Assembly: GCA_016195325.1 (NCBI GenBank)
Contig: JACPZX010000101.1
Coordinates: forward strand, 1-64,000
DNA length: 64,000 nucleotides
Direction: 5' to 3'
Source: Acidobacteriota bacterium
GTDB lineage: Bacteria; Acidobacteriota; Polarisedimenticolia; JACPZX01
The position numbers and the translations under genes were made by a program. The notes under the pieces were generated by a model. The model made no database searches. It saw only the letters and a program-made list of their open reading frames with translations, and had not been told where the DNA came from. Below, piece by piece: positions 53,121 through 62,490 of this stretch; within the stretch, counting starts at the first letter, position 1, and the number at the start of each line of letters is the position of its first letter.

Positions 53121-53829
53121 TCGCTCGCGGTCCTGCGGCTTCCGGTCTCGAGGCGACAACGATGACGTTGTCGCTGAAGGCCCGCCCGCGACTTCCCCGC
53201 TGCGCTCGGACGAACCACGGCCAGCGCCTGGAGGTCAGCGGAATCCGCCCGCTGCCGGTATACATCGCCTCCACGTGTTCGAGCCCGTTCTCCCTGGCCA
53301 TCCGAACGAGATCAATCTCCAGCAGCGCGCTGACGTGGGACGGATACAAACCGGGTCGCTCCTGAAAGAACATGAACTCGTTCCGAACGAGCAATGAGAT
53401 CTTTGACGCAAGACTCAACTGGTTGGGAGTTGTCACCACGACGAGCCCACCGGGCCTGACGATACGGACGATTTCGCGGAACAGGGCGCGGGGATTCTCA
53501 AGGTGCTCGATGGTCTCGATCGAGCAAACCACATCCGCGCATCCCTCGCGCAGCCCGGTCCGTCCCGACTCGAGATCACCCAGCACGCGACGGGCGGAAG
53601 CTCCCGCGGGAAAACCCTGGTATCCGATCAAGTCCACGCCCACATACCGGGAGAAGTGGGGACCGAGAACGCTGTAGAGCGAGCCCGCACCGCACCCGAG
53701 GTCGACCAGCACGCCGCGGTGGCGCGCTCGCCTGATAACTTGCTCGCGGGTCACCTGGTACAGCGCCTGGTCGTTGCTCATGCCCCGGCTCTCGGCGGCT
53801 CTAGTTCGAGTTCCGTCGGCGTTCGTCAC
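53080..53829 (-). CDS. Class I SAM-dependent methyltransferase (UbiE/Methyltransf_11 type)
   Basis: A 249-residue enzyme with motif I VLVDLGCGAGSLYSVLGPHF, acidic VGVDLIGY, CADVVCSIETIEHLENPRAL and the post-motif REIVRIVRPGGLVVVTTPNQ. The substrate is probably a sugar or lipid intermediate of the glycan, inferred from context only. GTG at 53829 gives the longest form; MSNDQALYQVT at 53781 is an equally good start. Confidence 0.88.
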   Translation of the reverse strand: MTNADGTRTRAAESRGMSNDQALYQVTREQVIRRARHRGVLVDLGCGAGSLYSVLGPHFSRYVGVDLIGYQGFPAGASARRVLGDLESGRTGLREGCADVVCSIETIEHLENPRALFREIVRIVRPGGLVVVTTPNQLSLASKISLLVRNEFMFFQERPGLYPSHVSALLEIDLVRMARENGLEHVEAMYTGSGRIPLTSRRWPWFVRAQRGSRGRAFSDNVIVVASRPEAAGPRATTDGTRRPVRESS

Positions 53830-54162
53830 CCGCAGGATCCCGAGCGCGCCGTGGCCGAGAGCGCGGCGGCCTCAGGCGGTGAACAAGAACCGAGCCGGGC
53901 CACTACCGGATGGATGGCAGCCGGGATGGACTCAGAGAGGACGTGGTGGGCCGGCCCGCCATACCCGTGAAGAAATGCTGGAATTCGAGGACCGGTGTCG
54001 CGTGACGACGGCATGGGTTGCGCCCCGTCCATCGTGGAGCGAGTTTTCTCCGACCTAGCGCGACGAGACGAGTTTGATTCGTCGACGCTTGCGAGCGAGG
54101 CACCACGATCCGTCGGCATGCCGCTTCTTAGAGGTTGGCCGTGCGGGGCTCCGAGCCCGGAC
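53830..54162. other. Intergenic region, no gene
   Basis: This 333-base gap lies between the wzc-like gene end and the methyltransferase start. A GC hairpin (CGGGGCT-CC-GAGCCCG type, 54144-54159) lies just downstream of the wzc-like stop and may help end its transcript, though no T run follows. No protein-like frame is seen. Confidence 0.45.
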
Positions 54163-56295
54163 TCAGGTCTTCCCGCCCATACGGCTGTTCAAGGATTTCA
54201 CCGAGTCACGGAGCCAGGCCATCGCCCCCTCCGGGACTTTCTCCGGCGTCTCGGGCTCCTGATAGTACCGGTAGTAGGAGTAGTAATTGGCGTAGTACGC
54301 CCCGGGGGTCTCCATCACCTTGTTGAGAATCACGCCGAGGATCCTCGCCTTGGCCAGCTGCAGTGCGTCGCGCACGTGGCGGACTTCCTTGCTCGTCACG
54401 CCGCCCGCCTCGGTGACGATGATTGCGGCGTCGAGCTCTCCTGCGAGGAGCATCGCGTCCGCGACGAGAAGAGTCGGAGGCGTGTCGAAGATGACGATGT
54501 CAGTCCGCGCTTCGAGATCCGCGATGACCTCCTTCATCGCCGCGGACTGGATCAGCTCCGCCGGGTTGGGCGGAATCGGGCCCGAGGGGAGGATGAAGAG
54601 ACCCGGATGCGGCGTCGCCTGGAGCGCGTCGTCGAGCGAGCACTCACCCGCCAGGACGCTGGTCAACCCGGTGACGTGGCGCGTCTTGAAGATCCTCTGA
54701 AGCGTGGGATTGCGGAGATCGGTGTCCACGACCACGACCTTCTTTCCCGCCGCGGCGATGGCGCACGCCAGGTTGACAAGAGTCGTCGACTTTCCCTCCC
54801 CCTTCCTCGCGCTGGTGACTAGGATGGAGTGGAGGGGGCCTTCGACGGCCGCGAACTTGATGTTCGAGTAGATCCTCGTGTACGCCTCGGCCACCTGGTG
54901 CTGGGCCTTCCCCTCCGCGAAGACCACTTGGCGAGGCTCCCGCATCCGAACGATCGCTCCGAGGAAACCGAGACCGAGCGTGCGGGTCACCTCGTCGGCC
55001 GTCCTCACCGTGGTGTCGGCGAATTCGACGATGAACCCGAGGCCGAGGGCGAACATGACACTGACGATGCCCGCGAGAACGAGGGACGTCGACTTGCTCG
55101 TCGCCGCGTGAGGCACCTTCGCGAGATCGACGACCGACGCGTTCCCCTGGACCATCTCCTTCTGGAGGTTGATGCTGTCCAGCTTGTCGCGCATTGAGTT
55201 GTACCGCTGCTTGGCTTCGGCGGCGCGGGCCTCGAGCGCCTCGAGCTCATTCTGTTTCTGCGGGAAGTCGACCAGCCGCGCTCTCACGGCGGCGATTTGC
55301 TTGTCCCACGATTCGAGCGCGATCTTGTGGTCGAGCAAGACGGCGTCCGTCTTGAACAGATCGTCTCGCAGGGCGAGGTATCTCTCGGGAGTGAGCGACG
55401 AGCCGTTCGCGTCGAGGGTCGCGCGCATCTTGGTCTCGACGCTCTGGATCTGCGCCTGGAGGTTCTGAACCGCCGGATGGCTGTCCGTGTAGCGCAGGCG
55501 GGCGTCGCTGAGCATCGTCTGGAGTTTCCGGAGGTCCTCCACCTGAGGATCGTCGAGGGGGATACCCTCGGACGGCTCCTTGGGGAGCTTCGCCAGCTTC
55601 AGAATCTCGTTCCGGTGCGATTCCAGGACTTCGACCTGGGTCTTGATCGTGGCGCGCTCCTTCTCGAAAGCCCCGATCGTGTTCTTGAGGCTCGTGATCT
55701 CGTCGTTGATGTTGACGAAACCCATGCTCTCCTTGAAACGCGTGATCGACGCCTCGTTGTCGTGCAGATCGCGCGCCGCCTGCTCCATCGCGCTCTGGAG
55801 GTACTGCGCGGCCGATACCAACTCCGCTCGAATGCTGTCCTTCGTGTCAGCGACGAATGTCTCCGCGGCGGTGTTTGCGAAGGAGACGGCCCGGACCTTG
55901 TCGAAGTGCGTGGCGTGGATGAGGATGAGGTCGGGCTCCTTGAACTCGGCGTGAATCGATCCGCCGACCTCTTCGGGCTGCGTCGCGATCGACTGGGCCA
56001 CGAGCGCGTTGGCGACTTTCTCGGCAAACGGGAGCCCGTTGATGATCTCCACGTACGACTCGCCGTGCAGCGACAGGTCGGGACGGTCGGTGCCCGGCGC
56101 GAACGCGAGCATCGGCTGCCGGTAGTAGAGCTGCGACTTGACTGCGACGAGGCTGTTCACCTTGTAGGCGGTCTTGGACATGAAGATCCACACGGCGGAG
56201 ATCGAGAAGACGATGGTCAGGACGGAGAGGATGATCCACTTGCGCCGCCACAGAACTTCCGTGTAGTGCTGAAGTCCCACATCTTCCTGCGCCAT
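54163..56295 (-). CDS. Wzc-like polysaccharide co-polymerase and tyrosine autokinase
   Basis: A 710-residue inner-membrane protein. N-terminal Wzz domain with the first membrane segment (WIILSVLTIVFSISAVWIFM), a long periplasmic coiled-coil region (about 150-400), a second membrane segment (LVLAGIVSVMFALGLGFIVE) and a cytoplasmic BY-kinase. The kinase has Walker A LVTSARKGEGKSTTLVNLA, Walker A' VVVVDTDLRNP and Walker B DIVIFDTPPTLLVADAML. A tyrosine-rich cluster follows (AYYANYYSYYRYYQ). It controls chain length and export through phosphorylation cycles. A sigma70-type promoter lies 117 bases upstream. Confidence 0.95.
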   Translation of the reverse strand: MAQEDVGLQHYTEVLWRRKWIILSVLTIVFSISAVWIFMSKTAYKVNSLVAVKSQLYYRQPMLAFAPGTDRPDLSLHGESYVEIINGLPFAEKVANALVAQSIATQPEEVGGSIHAEFKEPDLILIHATHFDKVRAVSFANTAAETFVADTKDSIRAELVSAAQYLQSAMEQAARDLHDNEASITRFKESMGFVNINDEITSLKNTIGAFEKERATIKTQVEVLESHRNEILKLAKLPKEPSEGIPLDDPQVEDLRKLQTMLSDARLRYTDSHPAVQNLQAQIQSVETKMRATLDANGSSLTPERYLALRDDLFKTDAVLLDHKIALESWDKQIAAVRARLVDFPQKQNELEALEARAAEAKQRYNSMRDKLDSINLQKEMVQGNASVVDLAKVPHAATSKSTSLVLAGIVSVMFALGLGFIVEFADTTVRTADEVTRTLGLGFLGAIVRMREPRQVVFAEGKAQHQVAEAYTRIYSNIKFAAVEGPLHSILVTSARKGEGKSTTLVNLACAIAAAGKKVVVVDTDLRNPTLQRIFKTRHVTGLTSVLAGECSLDDALQATPHPGLFILPSGPIPPNPAELIQSAAMKEVIADLEARTDIVIFDTPPTLLVADAMLLAGELDAAIIVTEAGGVTSKEVRHVRDALQLAKARILGVILNKVMETPGAYYANYYSYYRYYQEPETPEKVPEGAMAWLRDSVKSLNSRMGGKT

Positions 56296-56411
56296 GAGAA
56301 GCCCGTCTCCGATCCCCCCGGCACGCGGCGAGAATCACCGGGAGCGAAGAGAGACACCCCACCGGTGGGCCGCGACGTGTGACGACGAAGGCTGAAGTCA
56401 GTTGTTTCTAC

Positions 56412-56440
56412 AATATACAGTCCTGTCCGCAGGCGTTCAA
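56412..56440 (-). promoter_or_regulatory. Sigma70-type promoter of the wzc-like gene
   Basis: Minus-strand TTGAAC (56440-56435), a 17-base spacer and TATATT (56417-56412). It gives a leader of about 110 bases. Confidence 0.72.
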
Positions 56441-56465
56441 CCTTGGCCCGTTGGAGTCGAGGCGG

Positions 56466-57974
56466 TCAGCGGGTCCCGATTTCGGGGGAGGTGACGATCT
56501 CCTGGCCCTGGCGTCCCCCCCGCCGGACCCAGCGGAAGAATTCGATTCTCCGTCCCTCCGCCCACCTCTCGGCCTGCTCCCCGAAGAACCCCAGAACACC
56601 GTCCCTGAGGAGAGAAAGCTCTTTCTCGTCCAGTGGTTGCGTTTTCAGGACGAGGAGCAGGCTCCGATCTTCCTGCAGGAACGCGCCGACAGCGTGCACC
56701 CTAAACCTCCGGCCGAGGATCTCGCGGATTTCCTTCGCGGCGGTCGCGAACGACCCGCTGGAACTCAGCCCATCGAGAAACCTGCCGATTTCGCAGATCT
56801 GGACCTGATATTCGTCGGGTGAAACGCTCCGGCCCCCGTTGCTGGACTGCCATAGGATCGAGGAGGACACCATCTCGGGCTGCGGTGTCGCGCGGCGGGG
56901 CGACGCCGCCGTTGCGGTCGACACCTCGGAGAGCCGTTGTTCCATCTGCTCCTCGACGTACTTGAGCGTCCAGACGCCGAGCATCCCGCCCATGGCCAGC
57001 ATCGCCGCGAAGAGGAACCCGATCTGGTACGGGAGCTGGACCATGAGATACGCGGACATCCCGAGGAACGAGCAGATGAAATAGAGAATCAGCACGACAT
57101 GGCGGTGGTGCAGGCCGACCCTGACGAGGCGGTGGTGGATGTGGTCGCGATCCGCCTTGAAGGGACTGACCTTCCGGCTTGTCCGGCGAAGCACCGCCCA
57201 GAGGGTGTCGAGAACGGGCACGCCAAGGACGACGATCGGGAGCACCAGAATCGTCGCGGTACTCGCCTTGAGAGAAGCGACCAGACCGAACCCGGCAAGA
57301 AGGAACCCGAGGAACATGCTCCCCGTGTCTCCCAGGAAGATCTTCGCGGGGTAGATGTTGAACGGAAGGAACCCAAGCGTCGCTCCCGCGAGAACGAGCG
57401 AGAGGATGCCCACCATGGTGTGATCCGTCGCCGCCGCAACGCCGCAGAGCGCCAGGGAAGCGATTGAGCCGGTCCCCGCGGCGAGCCCGTCGAGGCCGTC
57501 GATCAGGTTCATCGCGTTCGTGACGCCTACGATCCACAGCACGGTGAGGGGGATTCCGATCCACCCGAGCTCCACGGAATCGCCGAGGGGATTCGTGAAC
57601 AGCCTGACCTGAATGCCTCCGGCGACGACCACCAGCGCCACGAGGAACCGGAACATGAACTTGGTTCGCACCCTCATGCCGCGCCAGTCGTCGTACGCGC
57701 CGACGCAGGCCATGACGACGGCGCCGATCATCAAGGGCGTCAGCGCCTCGCCTCCGTCGCCGAGGAGCTGGGGCGCCTGCCACCGGACCACGGCAATGAC
57801 GAGGAGGAATGGGACGACGATGGCGGCGCCGCCGAGGAGCGGGATCGGCACGTGGTGCATCTTGCGCCGCTCCGGGTGATCCACGATTTCCAGCTTGAGC
57901 GCGGCGCGGCGCACCACGGGGGTTAGGCAGGCTGCCCCCGCGAATGCGGAGATGAAGAGCAACGCGAGGATCAA
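56466..57974 (-). CDS. WecA/TagO-like polyprenyl-phosphate GlcNAc-1-phosphate transferase with extra C-terminal domain
   Basis: A 502-residue protein. Residues 1-345 form the 10-11 helix MraY/WecA core with LGGAAIVVPFLLVIA, the Asp motif VGAYDDWRGMRVRTKFMFRF, NAMNLIDGLDGLAAGTGSIA, YPAKIFLGDTGSMFLGFLLA and DRDHIHHRLVRVGL. It transfers a sugar-1-phosphate to undecaprenyl phosphate, starting the glycan. After a linker, residues about 390-502 form a soluble domain (ICEIGRFLDGLSSSGSFATA, LGRRFRVHAVGAFLQEDRSL) that WecA lacks; it may be GAF-like. TTG start with GGAGG 9 bases upstream. Confidence 0.92.
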   Translation of the reverse strand: MILALLFISAFAGAACLTPVVRRAALKLEIVDHPERRKMHHVPIPLLGGAAIVVPFLLVIAVVRWQAPQLLGDGGEALTPLMIGAVVMACVGAYDDWRGMRVRTKFMFRFLVALVVVAGGIQVRLFTNPLGDSVELGWIGIPLTVLWIVGVTNAMNLIDGLDGLAAGTGSIASLALCGVAAATDHTMVGILSLVLAGATLGFLPFNIYPAKIFLGDTGSMFLGFLLAGFGLVASLKASTATILVLPIVVLGVPVLDTLWAVLRRTSRKVSPFKADRDHIHHRLVRVGLHHRHVVLILYFICSFLGMSAYLMVQLPYQIGFLFAAMLAMGGMLGVWTLKYVEEQMEQRLSEVSTATAASPRRATPQPEMVSSSILWQSSNGGRSVSPDEYQVQICEIGRFLDGLSSSGSFATAAKEIREILGRRFRVHAVGAFLQEDRSLLLVLKTQPLDEKELSLLRDGVLGFFGEQAERWAEGRRIEFFRWVRRGGRQGQEIVTSPEIGTR

Positions 57975-58105
57975 GTCAACGCGCCTCCGGCTGGTTCACC
58001 CTGGAATGCCCTCCGACACCTCGTCCCCAGTCGAGGATTGCGGAGACTCCCGCCTCACCGGGATGCGCGGCGACCCGCGCATCCCGGGAACACACACTCA
58101 ACCCC

Positions 58106-58137
58106 GAAAATAAGGGGAGCTGTTCGGAGTTCCCCCT
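58106..58137 (-). terminator. Intrinsic terminator after the ydcF-like gene
   Basis: On the minus strand GGGGA (58135-58131) pairs with TCCCC (58118-58114), flanked by further G-C and G-T pairs, and is followed by TTATTTT (58112-58106). It sits in the 290-base gap between the ydcF-like stop and the wecA-like start. A TAGAAT (58150-58145) just before it suggests it could instead act as an attenuator in the wecA-like leader. Confidence 0.6.
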
Positions 58138-58264
58138 CTATCACATTCTAACGATTCTGCCCGTAGACCTGCTGGTTCTCGTCCCTACATACGCCGGAAC
58201 GGCGCGGATGTCAACGGCAGGGGCGCTACGCCTCCCCGGAATCGGCGTTGTCTGGTCGCTCGGC

Positions 58265-58954
58265 TCAACGCGTCAGGATCGCGATGCCGGGCACCGGAGC
58301 GCCCAGAGGACCGGCGACGGCACGAGCACCTGCGCTCGCCGTCAGGAGTCCGGAGAGCAGCCCGGCGACGGCGAGCCGGCGGTACTCGCCCGTGACGACG
58401 GCGATGCCGTCGGGCGTGCTCCACCACCGCTCGTAATCCACGTACATGCTCTCGGACGGGTAGACGCCGAACTCCACGCCGCTTCCCGCCAGCACTCGCG
58501 AGAAGACCCAGGCGGCGCGCCGCGTGTGAAACGGCGAGGTGATCACGAGGAGCGACTTGCGCCCCGACGCCCGGGCCCGCCGAAGCGCCGCTCTCGCATC
58601 GTCGAAGGTGCTCCCGGAAACCTCGCAGAACAGACGATCCCGGGGGACGCGGGCGCGCTCGAGGGGAAAGGCCATCGAGAACGAGTCTAGGCTCTCCCCG
58701 GTGAAGAGGATGTCCCCGCACGCTCCGCTCAGCATGAGATCGATCGCTGAGCCCACTCGCTCGCGCGCGCCGCCGCCGAGCACCACCATCAGGTCACACC
58801 GCTTGATGGGCACCGTCCTGACGAGCCATCGTCCGGCCCGGGAGACCCCGAAGCCTAGGGCGCTCATCAGGACTGCGGCCAGCGCCACCAGAACACTCGC
58901 CAATCTCATCCATCGGGTCCTCGGCTGGCGATCCGGAGGAGCGCTCACCGTCAC
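58265..58954 (-). CDS. YdcF-family (DUF218) membrane-anchored protein
   Basis: A 229-residue protein with one N-terminal membrane segment (LASVLVALAAVLMSALGFGV) and a DUF218 domain: CDLMVVLGGGARERVGSAID, SGACGDILFTGES, STFDDARAALRRARASGR and LLVITSPFHTRRAAWVFSRV. DUF218 proteins are linked to envelope and polysaccharide metabolism; the reaction is not firmly known. GTG at 58954 overlaps the stop of the polymerase gene (GTGA). Confidence 0.9.
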   Translation of the reverse strand: MTVSAPPDRQPRTRWMRLASVLVALAAVLMSALGFGVSRAGRWLVRTVPIKRCDLMVVLGGGARERVGSAIDLMLSGACGDILFTGESLDSFSMAFPLERARVPRDRLFCEVSGSTFDDARAALRRARASGRKSLLVITSPFHTRRAAWVFSRVLAGSGVEFGVYPSESMYVDYERWWSTPDGIAVVTGEYRRLAVAGLLSGLLTASAGARAVAGPLGAPVPGIAILTR

Positions 58955-60474
58955 GCGCTAGCCGGAGCCTCGATCTCCGCTTGCCCGTCCCGTTCCACCG
59001 TCTCGCGGATGGTCCAGCCGATCAGCAGCCACGCGAAGGGAGCGCTGACGGAATCCCGAAGGCACTGCCCGAAAAGGCTTCCGAGGAAGAAGGCCGCGAG
59101 AACACCGAACACGACACGGTATGTGAAGGGATCAGCGGACTTCGACGCGAGCGTGAGGATGTCGCGAAAGAACACGAAGCCAACCCCCACGAAGATGAAC
59201 GCGGCGAGAGGACTGCTGCCGTACATGAGCTCGAAGAACATCGAATCGGCCTCGGTGCCCTTGCCCCCGGCGAACCTCCTCGCGGCGATGGTCGTCGAAC
59301 CGAGCCCGCGACCGACGGGAAACTCGGTGAAGGAGCTGCGGACGATGTACGACCAGTTGGCGAGCCTCATGGTGAAGCTCTTCTCTTCCGTCGGATGGGC
59401 GATCCCGGAGATCGTGTGGACGACGAACGGGTCGTTCGAGCGCCCGGCGCCCTGCCAAACCTGCTCCGGAGTGAACGAGTACAACTGCGAGTAAATCAGA
59501 CCGATCCCGATGAACGCCATCGAGGCTCGCAGGACGACGAGCCGCCTCTCGCGGACGTAGATGATCAGGAACATGATCAGGGAGAAAGCCAGCATGAAAA
59601 CGGCGGTGCGCACGGCGACGAAGACCAGAGTGAACAACACCATCCCGACGGGTATCAGGTAGAGAGGTCTTGCCTTGTTCCTCCAGTAATGGGCGGCAGC
59701 AAGAAAAGCCGTGACGACCATGTAGAGGCTGAAGTCGCCCACCGTGGAGAACGTCGACATGACCCGGACCTTCTCGCCGAACGTCAGCAGGAAGTTCTTC
59801 GACTCCAGCTCGTACTTTTCCACGGCCGTCAACCCGAAGTAGTGCTGGTAGACCCCGTACGCGGTGGTGACGGTTCCCACGACGATTATCAGCAGGAACA
59901 CCTTGTGGATGCCGCGCCGATCGAGCGTGAAGCCCATGAAGACCCACAGCATGGGGACGATGAAGTACATCGCGCCCGCGACGCCGACGAGGATGTTCCC
60001 CTGCAGCGGATTGAACATCTCCAGGAAGTAGACCCCCCCCAGCGACACCAGCAGCTTCATCAAGAGGCTGCTCTGGAAGTAGCGATAGCAGCGATTCCCC
60101 TGGAAGAGAAGGATCCCGGTGAACATCGCGATCGCCACGAGCGGGGGGAAGATGAGGATCGGATCGGTCTTGGAGAAATCATTGAAGTACAGCACCTGCC
60201 GGCGGAGGTAATACATGAACGGAAGGAACAGGAGGATGATGAAGATACCGCGCCGGGGAGACAGGCAGAGCAGTCCGAGCACGCCGAGAAGAATCAGCAC
60301 GATCGTCCGGATCTCACCCTGGGTGAGGAGGTAGGCGACGGCGACGCCGAGGATAATCGTCGCGAGCCCCCAGAGGAGAACCGGCGTGCGGCGGTCGACC
60401 GGAGCGGTGTCCGGCCCCAGAATGAGGGGGATCTGGCCTCCGTGGTGCCGCTCGGACCCCGTGGGCGGGTTCAC
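58951..60474 (-). CDS. O-antigen polymerase/ligase-like membrane protein (Wzy/WaaL type)
   Basis: A 507-residue protein with about 12 predicted membrane helices and a large periplasmic loop (residues about 330-410, with QVWQGAGRSNDPFVVHTIS and SSFTEFPVGRGLGSTTIAAR), the layout of Wzy_C proteins. The conserved Arg-rich FPVGRGLG segment is typical. It would polymerise repeat units or ligate the glycan to a lipid carrier. GTG start at 60474; 57 bases after the asnB-like stop and overlapping ydcF-like by 4 bases, so these share an operon. Confidence 0.88.
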   Translation of the reverse strand: MNPPTGSERHHGGQIPLILGPDTAPVDRRTPVLLWGLATIILGVAVAYLLTQGEIRTIVLILLGVLGLLCLSPRRGIFIILLFLPFMYYLRRQVLYFNDFSKTDPILIFPPLVAIAMFTGILLFQGNRCYRYFQSSLLMKLLVSLGGVYFLEMFNPLQGNILVGVAGAMYFIVPMLWVFMGFTLDRRGIHKVFLLIIVVGTVTTAYGVYQHYFGLTAVEKYELESKNFLLTFGEKVRVMSTFSTVGDFSLYMVVTAFLAAAHYWRNKARPLYLIPVGMVLFTLVFVAVRTAVFMLAFSLIMFLIIYVRERRLVVLRASMAFIGIGLIYSQLYSFTPEQVWQGAGRSNDPFVVHTISGIAHPTEEKSFTMRLANWSYIVRSSFTEFPVGRGLGSTTIAARRFAGGKGTEADSMFFELMYGSSPLAAFIFVGVGFVFFRDILTLASKSADPFTYRVVFGVLAAFFLGSLFGQCLRDSVSAPFAWLLIGWTIRETVERDGQAEIEAPASA

Positions 60475-60531
60475 AGCGTGCGGCTCCCGGCCGCCGCGCC
60501 GCGGGCGCGTCCGCGATCGAAGGCGCTCATG

Positions 60532-62490
60532 CTAGAGGGTGACCTCCGTGCGCCGGCACCAGTCCACCAGCGCGAAGACGGCCCACGTGCGCGACCACGG
60601 AACTTGATGGGGCGCGGCCGACTGGGCCTCGAGCAATCGCGCGACCTCGGCGCGCTCGAGGCCGGCGCGGGCCACGAGGGGGGAGTCGAGCAAGGTCTCT
60701 CTCATCCGCGCGCGCACGGCTCCTGCGCGCAGCCAGTGCCTGTACGGGAGCACGAACCCCTGTTTCGCCCGAGGCTCCCACGCCCCCGCGAGGAACGGCG
60801 AGAGCACGTCGCGCTCGAACGGCTTGTCGGGAGGCCCAGCGCACCTCAGGCGCCCCGGGACGCGCATCGCCTCCTCCACGAACACATGGTCCGTGAACGG
60901 GGCGCGAACCTCCAGGGACACTCCCATGCTCATCGTGTCGGTGTCCCTCAGGCACCTTTCCCCGAGGAAGAGGCGCCACGTCAGAAGCGAAGTCGCCGTG
61001 ACGGCGTCGCTCCCGCCAATCTCCTCCTTCAGGAATGCGACGAACTCGGGCGGCAGCCCGAGGAGTGACGGTGCGCTGTCCGCGCCGGTCGCCCGGGCCG
61101 CGGGCGCGATCAGGCGGCGCCGGCTCCACGAGGGGAATAGGATCTGGGCCGCCTGGTAGGCGGCGATCGCCCTCGTCTCCGGGGAGCCCGATCCGTTCGA
61201 AGCGGCCCCGAGCGTGTCGAGCGCGCTCCACGAGTAGGTGAGCTTCGACGCGGCGCCGTCTCCCGCCGTCAGAGCGCGGACCGCGCGCCTAATCCATCCG
61301 GCCGCCGGGCCCGCGGCGCCGACGAGGGCGCCGAGCGCCGGCACCCCCTTGAAGAAGGGGTAGCCGCCGAACAGCTCATCGGCGCCGATGCCCGAGATGG
61401 CAACCTTCAGTCCCGCCCGACGCGCGGCCCTCGAGACGAGATATGTGTTCACGCCGTCGAACGTCGGCTGGTCCATCGAGGCCAGCGCGTCCGGAAGCCA
61501 CTCGAGGAACTCCGCCTCGCGAACGAGAGACTCCTCGTGCCGCGTCTTCCAGTGCGCCGCGACGCGCCGCGAGTAGGCCGACTCGTCGTGATCCTTCTCA
61601 TCGAAGGTGATCGAAAAAGTCCGGAGATCCGCGCTCTCGGGGCCGAGGGCACCCAGGACGGCAGAGGAGTCCATTCCCCCCGAGAGGAAGACGCCGAGCG
61701 GCACGTCGCTGATCATCCGCAGCCGGACCGCCTCCCGGAACTCGTGGCGAAGCGCCTCGCCTCCGTCGCGTGGGCGCGCGCCCTCCGGCCCCAGGGCGCG
61801 CGGCGGCCGCCAATACGGAGCGTTCTCAACGATGCGCCCCTGAGCATCGACGCGCATGAAATGCCCCGGCAGCAGGCTTCGCACGCCGCGGAGCATCGTC
61901 AGGGGGGAGACGACGAACCCGTTCGCGAGGTAGACATCGAGGGAGTCGGGATCGAGCCGCCGCTCGACGAGGCCGCTGGCGAGCAGGGTCCGGATCTCGG
62001 ACGCGAAGACGAAGAGGCCCGGACGGGGGGTCGCGTAGTAGAGCGGCTTCTTCCCGACACGATCGCGGGCGAGGAGCAGCTCGCGGCGCTGGTCGTCCCA
62101 GACGGCGAAGGCGAACATCCCTCGAAGGCGAGTGAGGCCCGCCGCACCGTGCGTGCGGTAGAGCTTGAGCGTGATCTCCGTGTCAGTCCTCGAGGCATAG
62201 CTCGCCGGCCCCTCGTCCAGATCCTTCCGCAGAGACTGGAAGTTGTAAACCTCCCCGTTGAAAGTGATCCAGTTGGCCGAGCCCGACTCCCTCATCGGCA
62301 TGTGACCCGCGGCAGAGAGGTCGATGATCGCGAGCCTCGCGTTGCCGAGCCAGCATTCCGCAGTCCCCGCCGGTATCCTCTGAACCCCCGAGTCGTCGGG
62401 ACCGCGGTGCCGCATGGAGGAGACCATCCTCGGGACCACGTCGGGATCGATCTCTCCGGCCGGCGCGACGAGCCCCGCTATGCCGCACAT
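60532..62490 (-). CDS. asnB: Asparagine synthetase (glutamine-hydrolysing), AsnB type
   Basis: A 652-residue two-domain amidotransferase. The N-terminal Ntn glutaminase begins with catalytic Cys2 (MCGIAGLVAPAGEIDP), then SMRHRGPDDSGVQ, LAIIDLSAAGHMPM and ITFNGEVYNFQSLRKDL. The synthetase domain has the PP-loop GVFLSGGMDSSAVLGALG and ISGIGADELFGGYPFFKG. In polysaccharide clusters AsnB-like enzymes often amidate sugar uronates or modify glycans instead of making asparagine; the sequence alone cannot decide. Its first 13 bases overlap the end of the glycosyltransferase gene. Confidence 0.93.
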   Translation of the reverse strand: MCGIAGLVAPAGEIDPDVVPRMVSSMRHRGPDDSGVQRIPAGTAECWLGNARLAIIDLSAAGHMPMRESGSANWITFNGEVYNFQSLRKDLDEGPASYASRTDTEITLKLYRTHGAAGLTRLRGMFAFAVWDDQRRELLLARDRVGKKPLYYATPRPGLFVFASEIRTLLASGLVERRLDPDSLDVYLANGFVVSPLTMLRGVRSLLPGHFMRVDAQGRIVENAPYWRPPRALGPEGARPRDGGEALRHEFREAVRLRMISDVPLGVFLSGGMDSSAVLGALGPESADLRTFSITFDEKDHDESAYSRRVAAHWKTRHEESLVREAEFLEWLPDALASMDQPTFDGVNTYLVSRAARRAGLKVAISGIGADELFGGYPFFKGVPALGALVGAAGPAAGWIRRAVRALTAGDGAASKLTYSWSALDTLGAASNGSGSPETRAIAAYQAAQILFPSWSRRRLIAPAARATGADSAPSLLGLPPEFVAFLKEEIGGSDAVTATSLLTWRLFLGERCLRDTDTMSMGVSLEVRAPFTDHVFVEEAMRVPGRLRCAGPPDKPFERDVLSPFLAGAWEPRAKQGFVLPYRHWLRAGAVRARMRETLLDSPLVARAGLERAEVARLLEAQSAAPHQVPWSRTWAVFALVDWCRRTEVTL

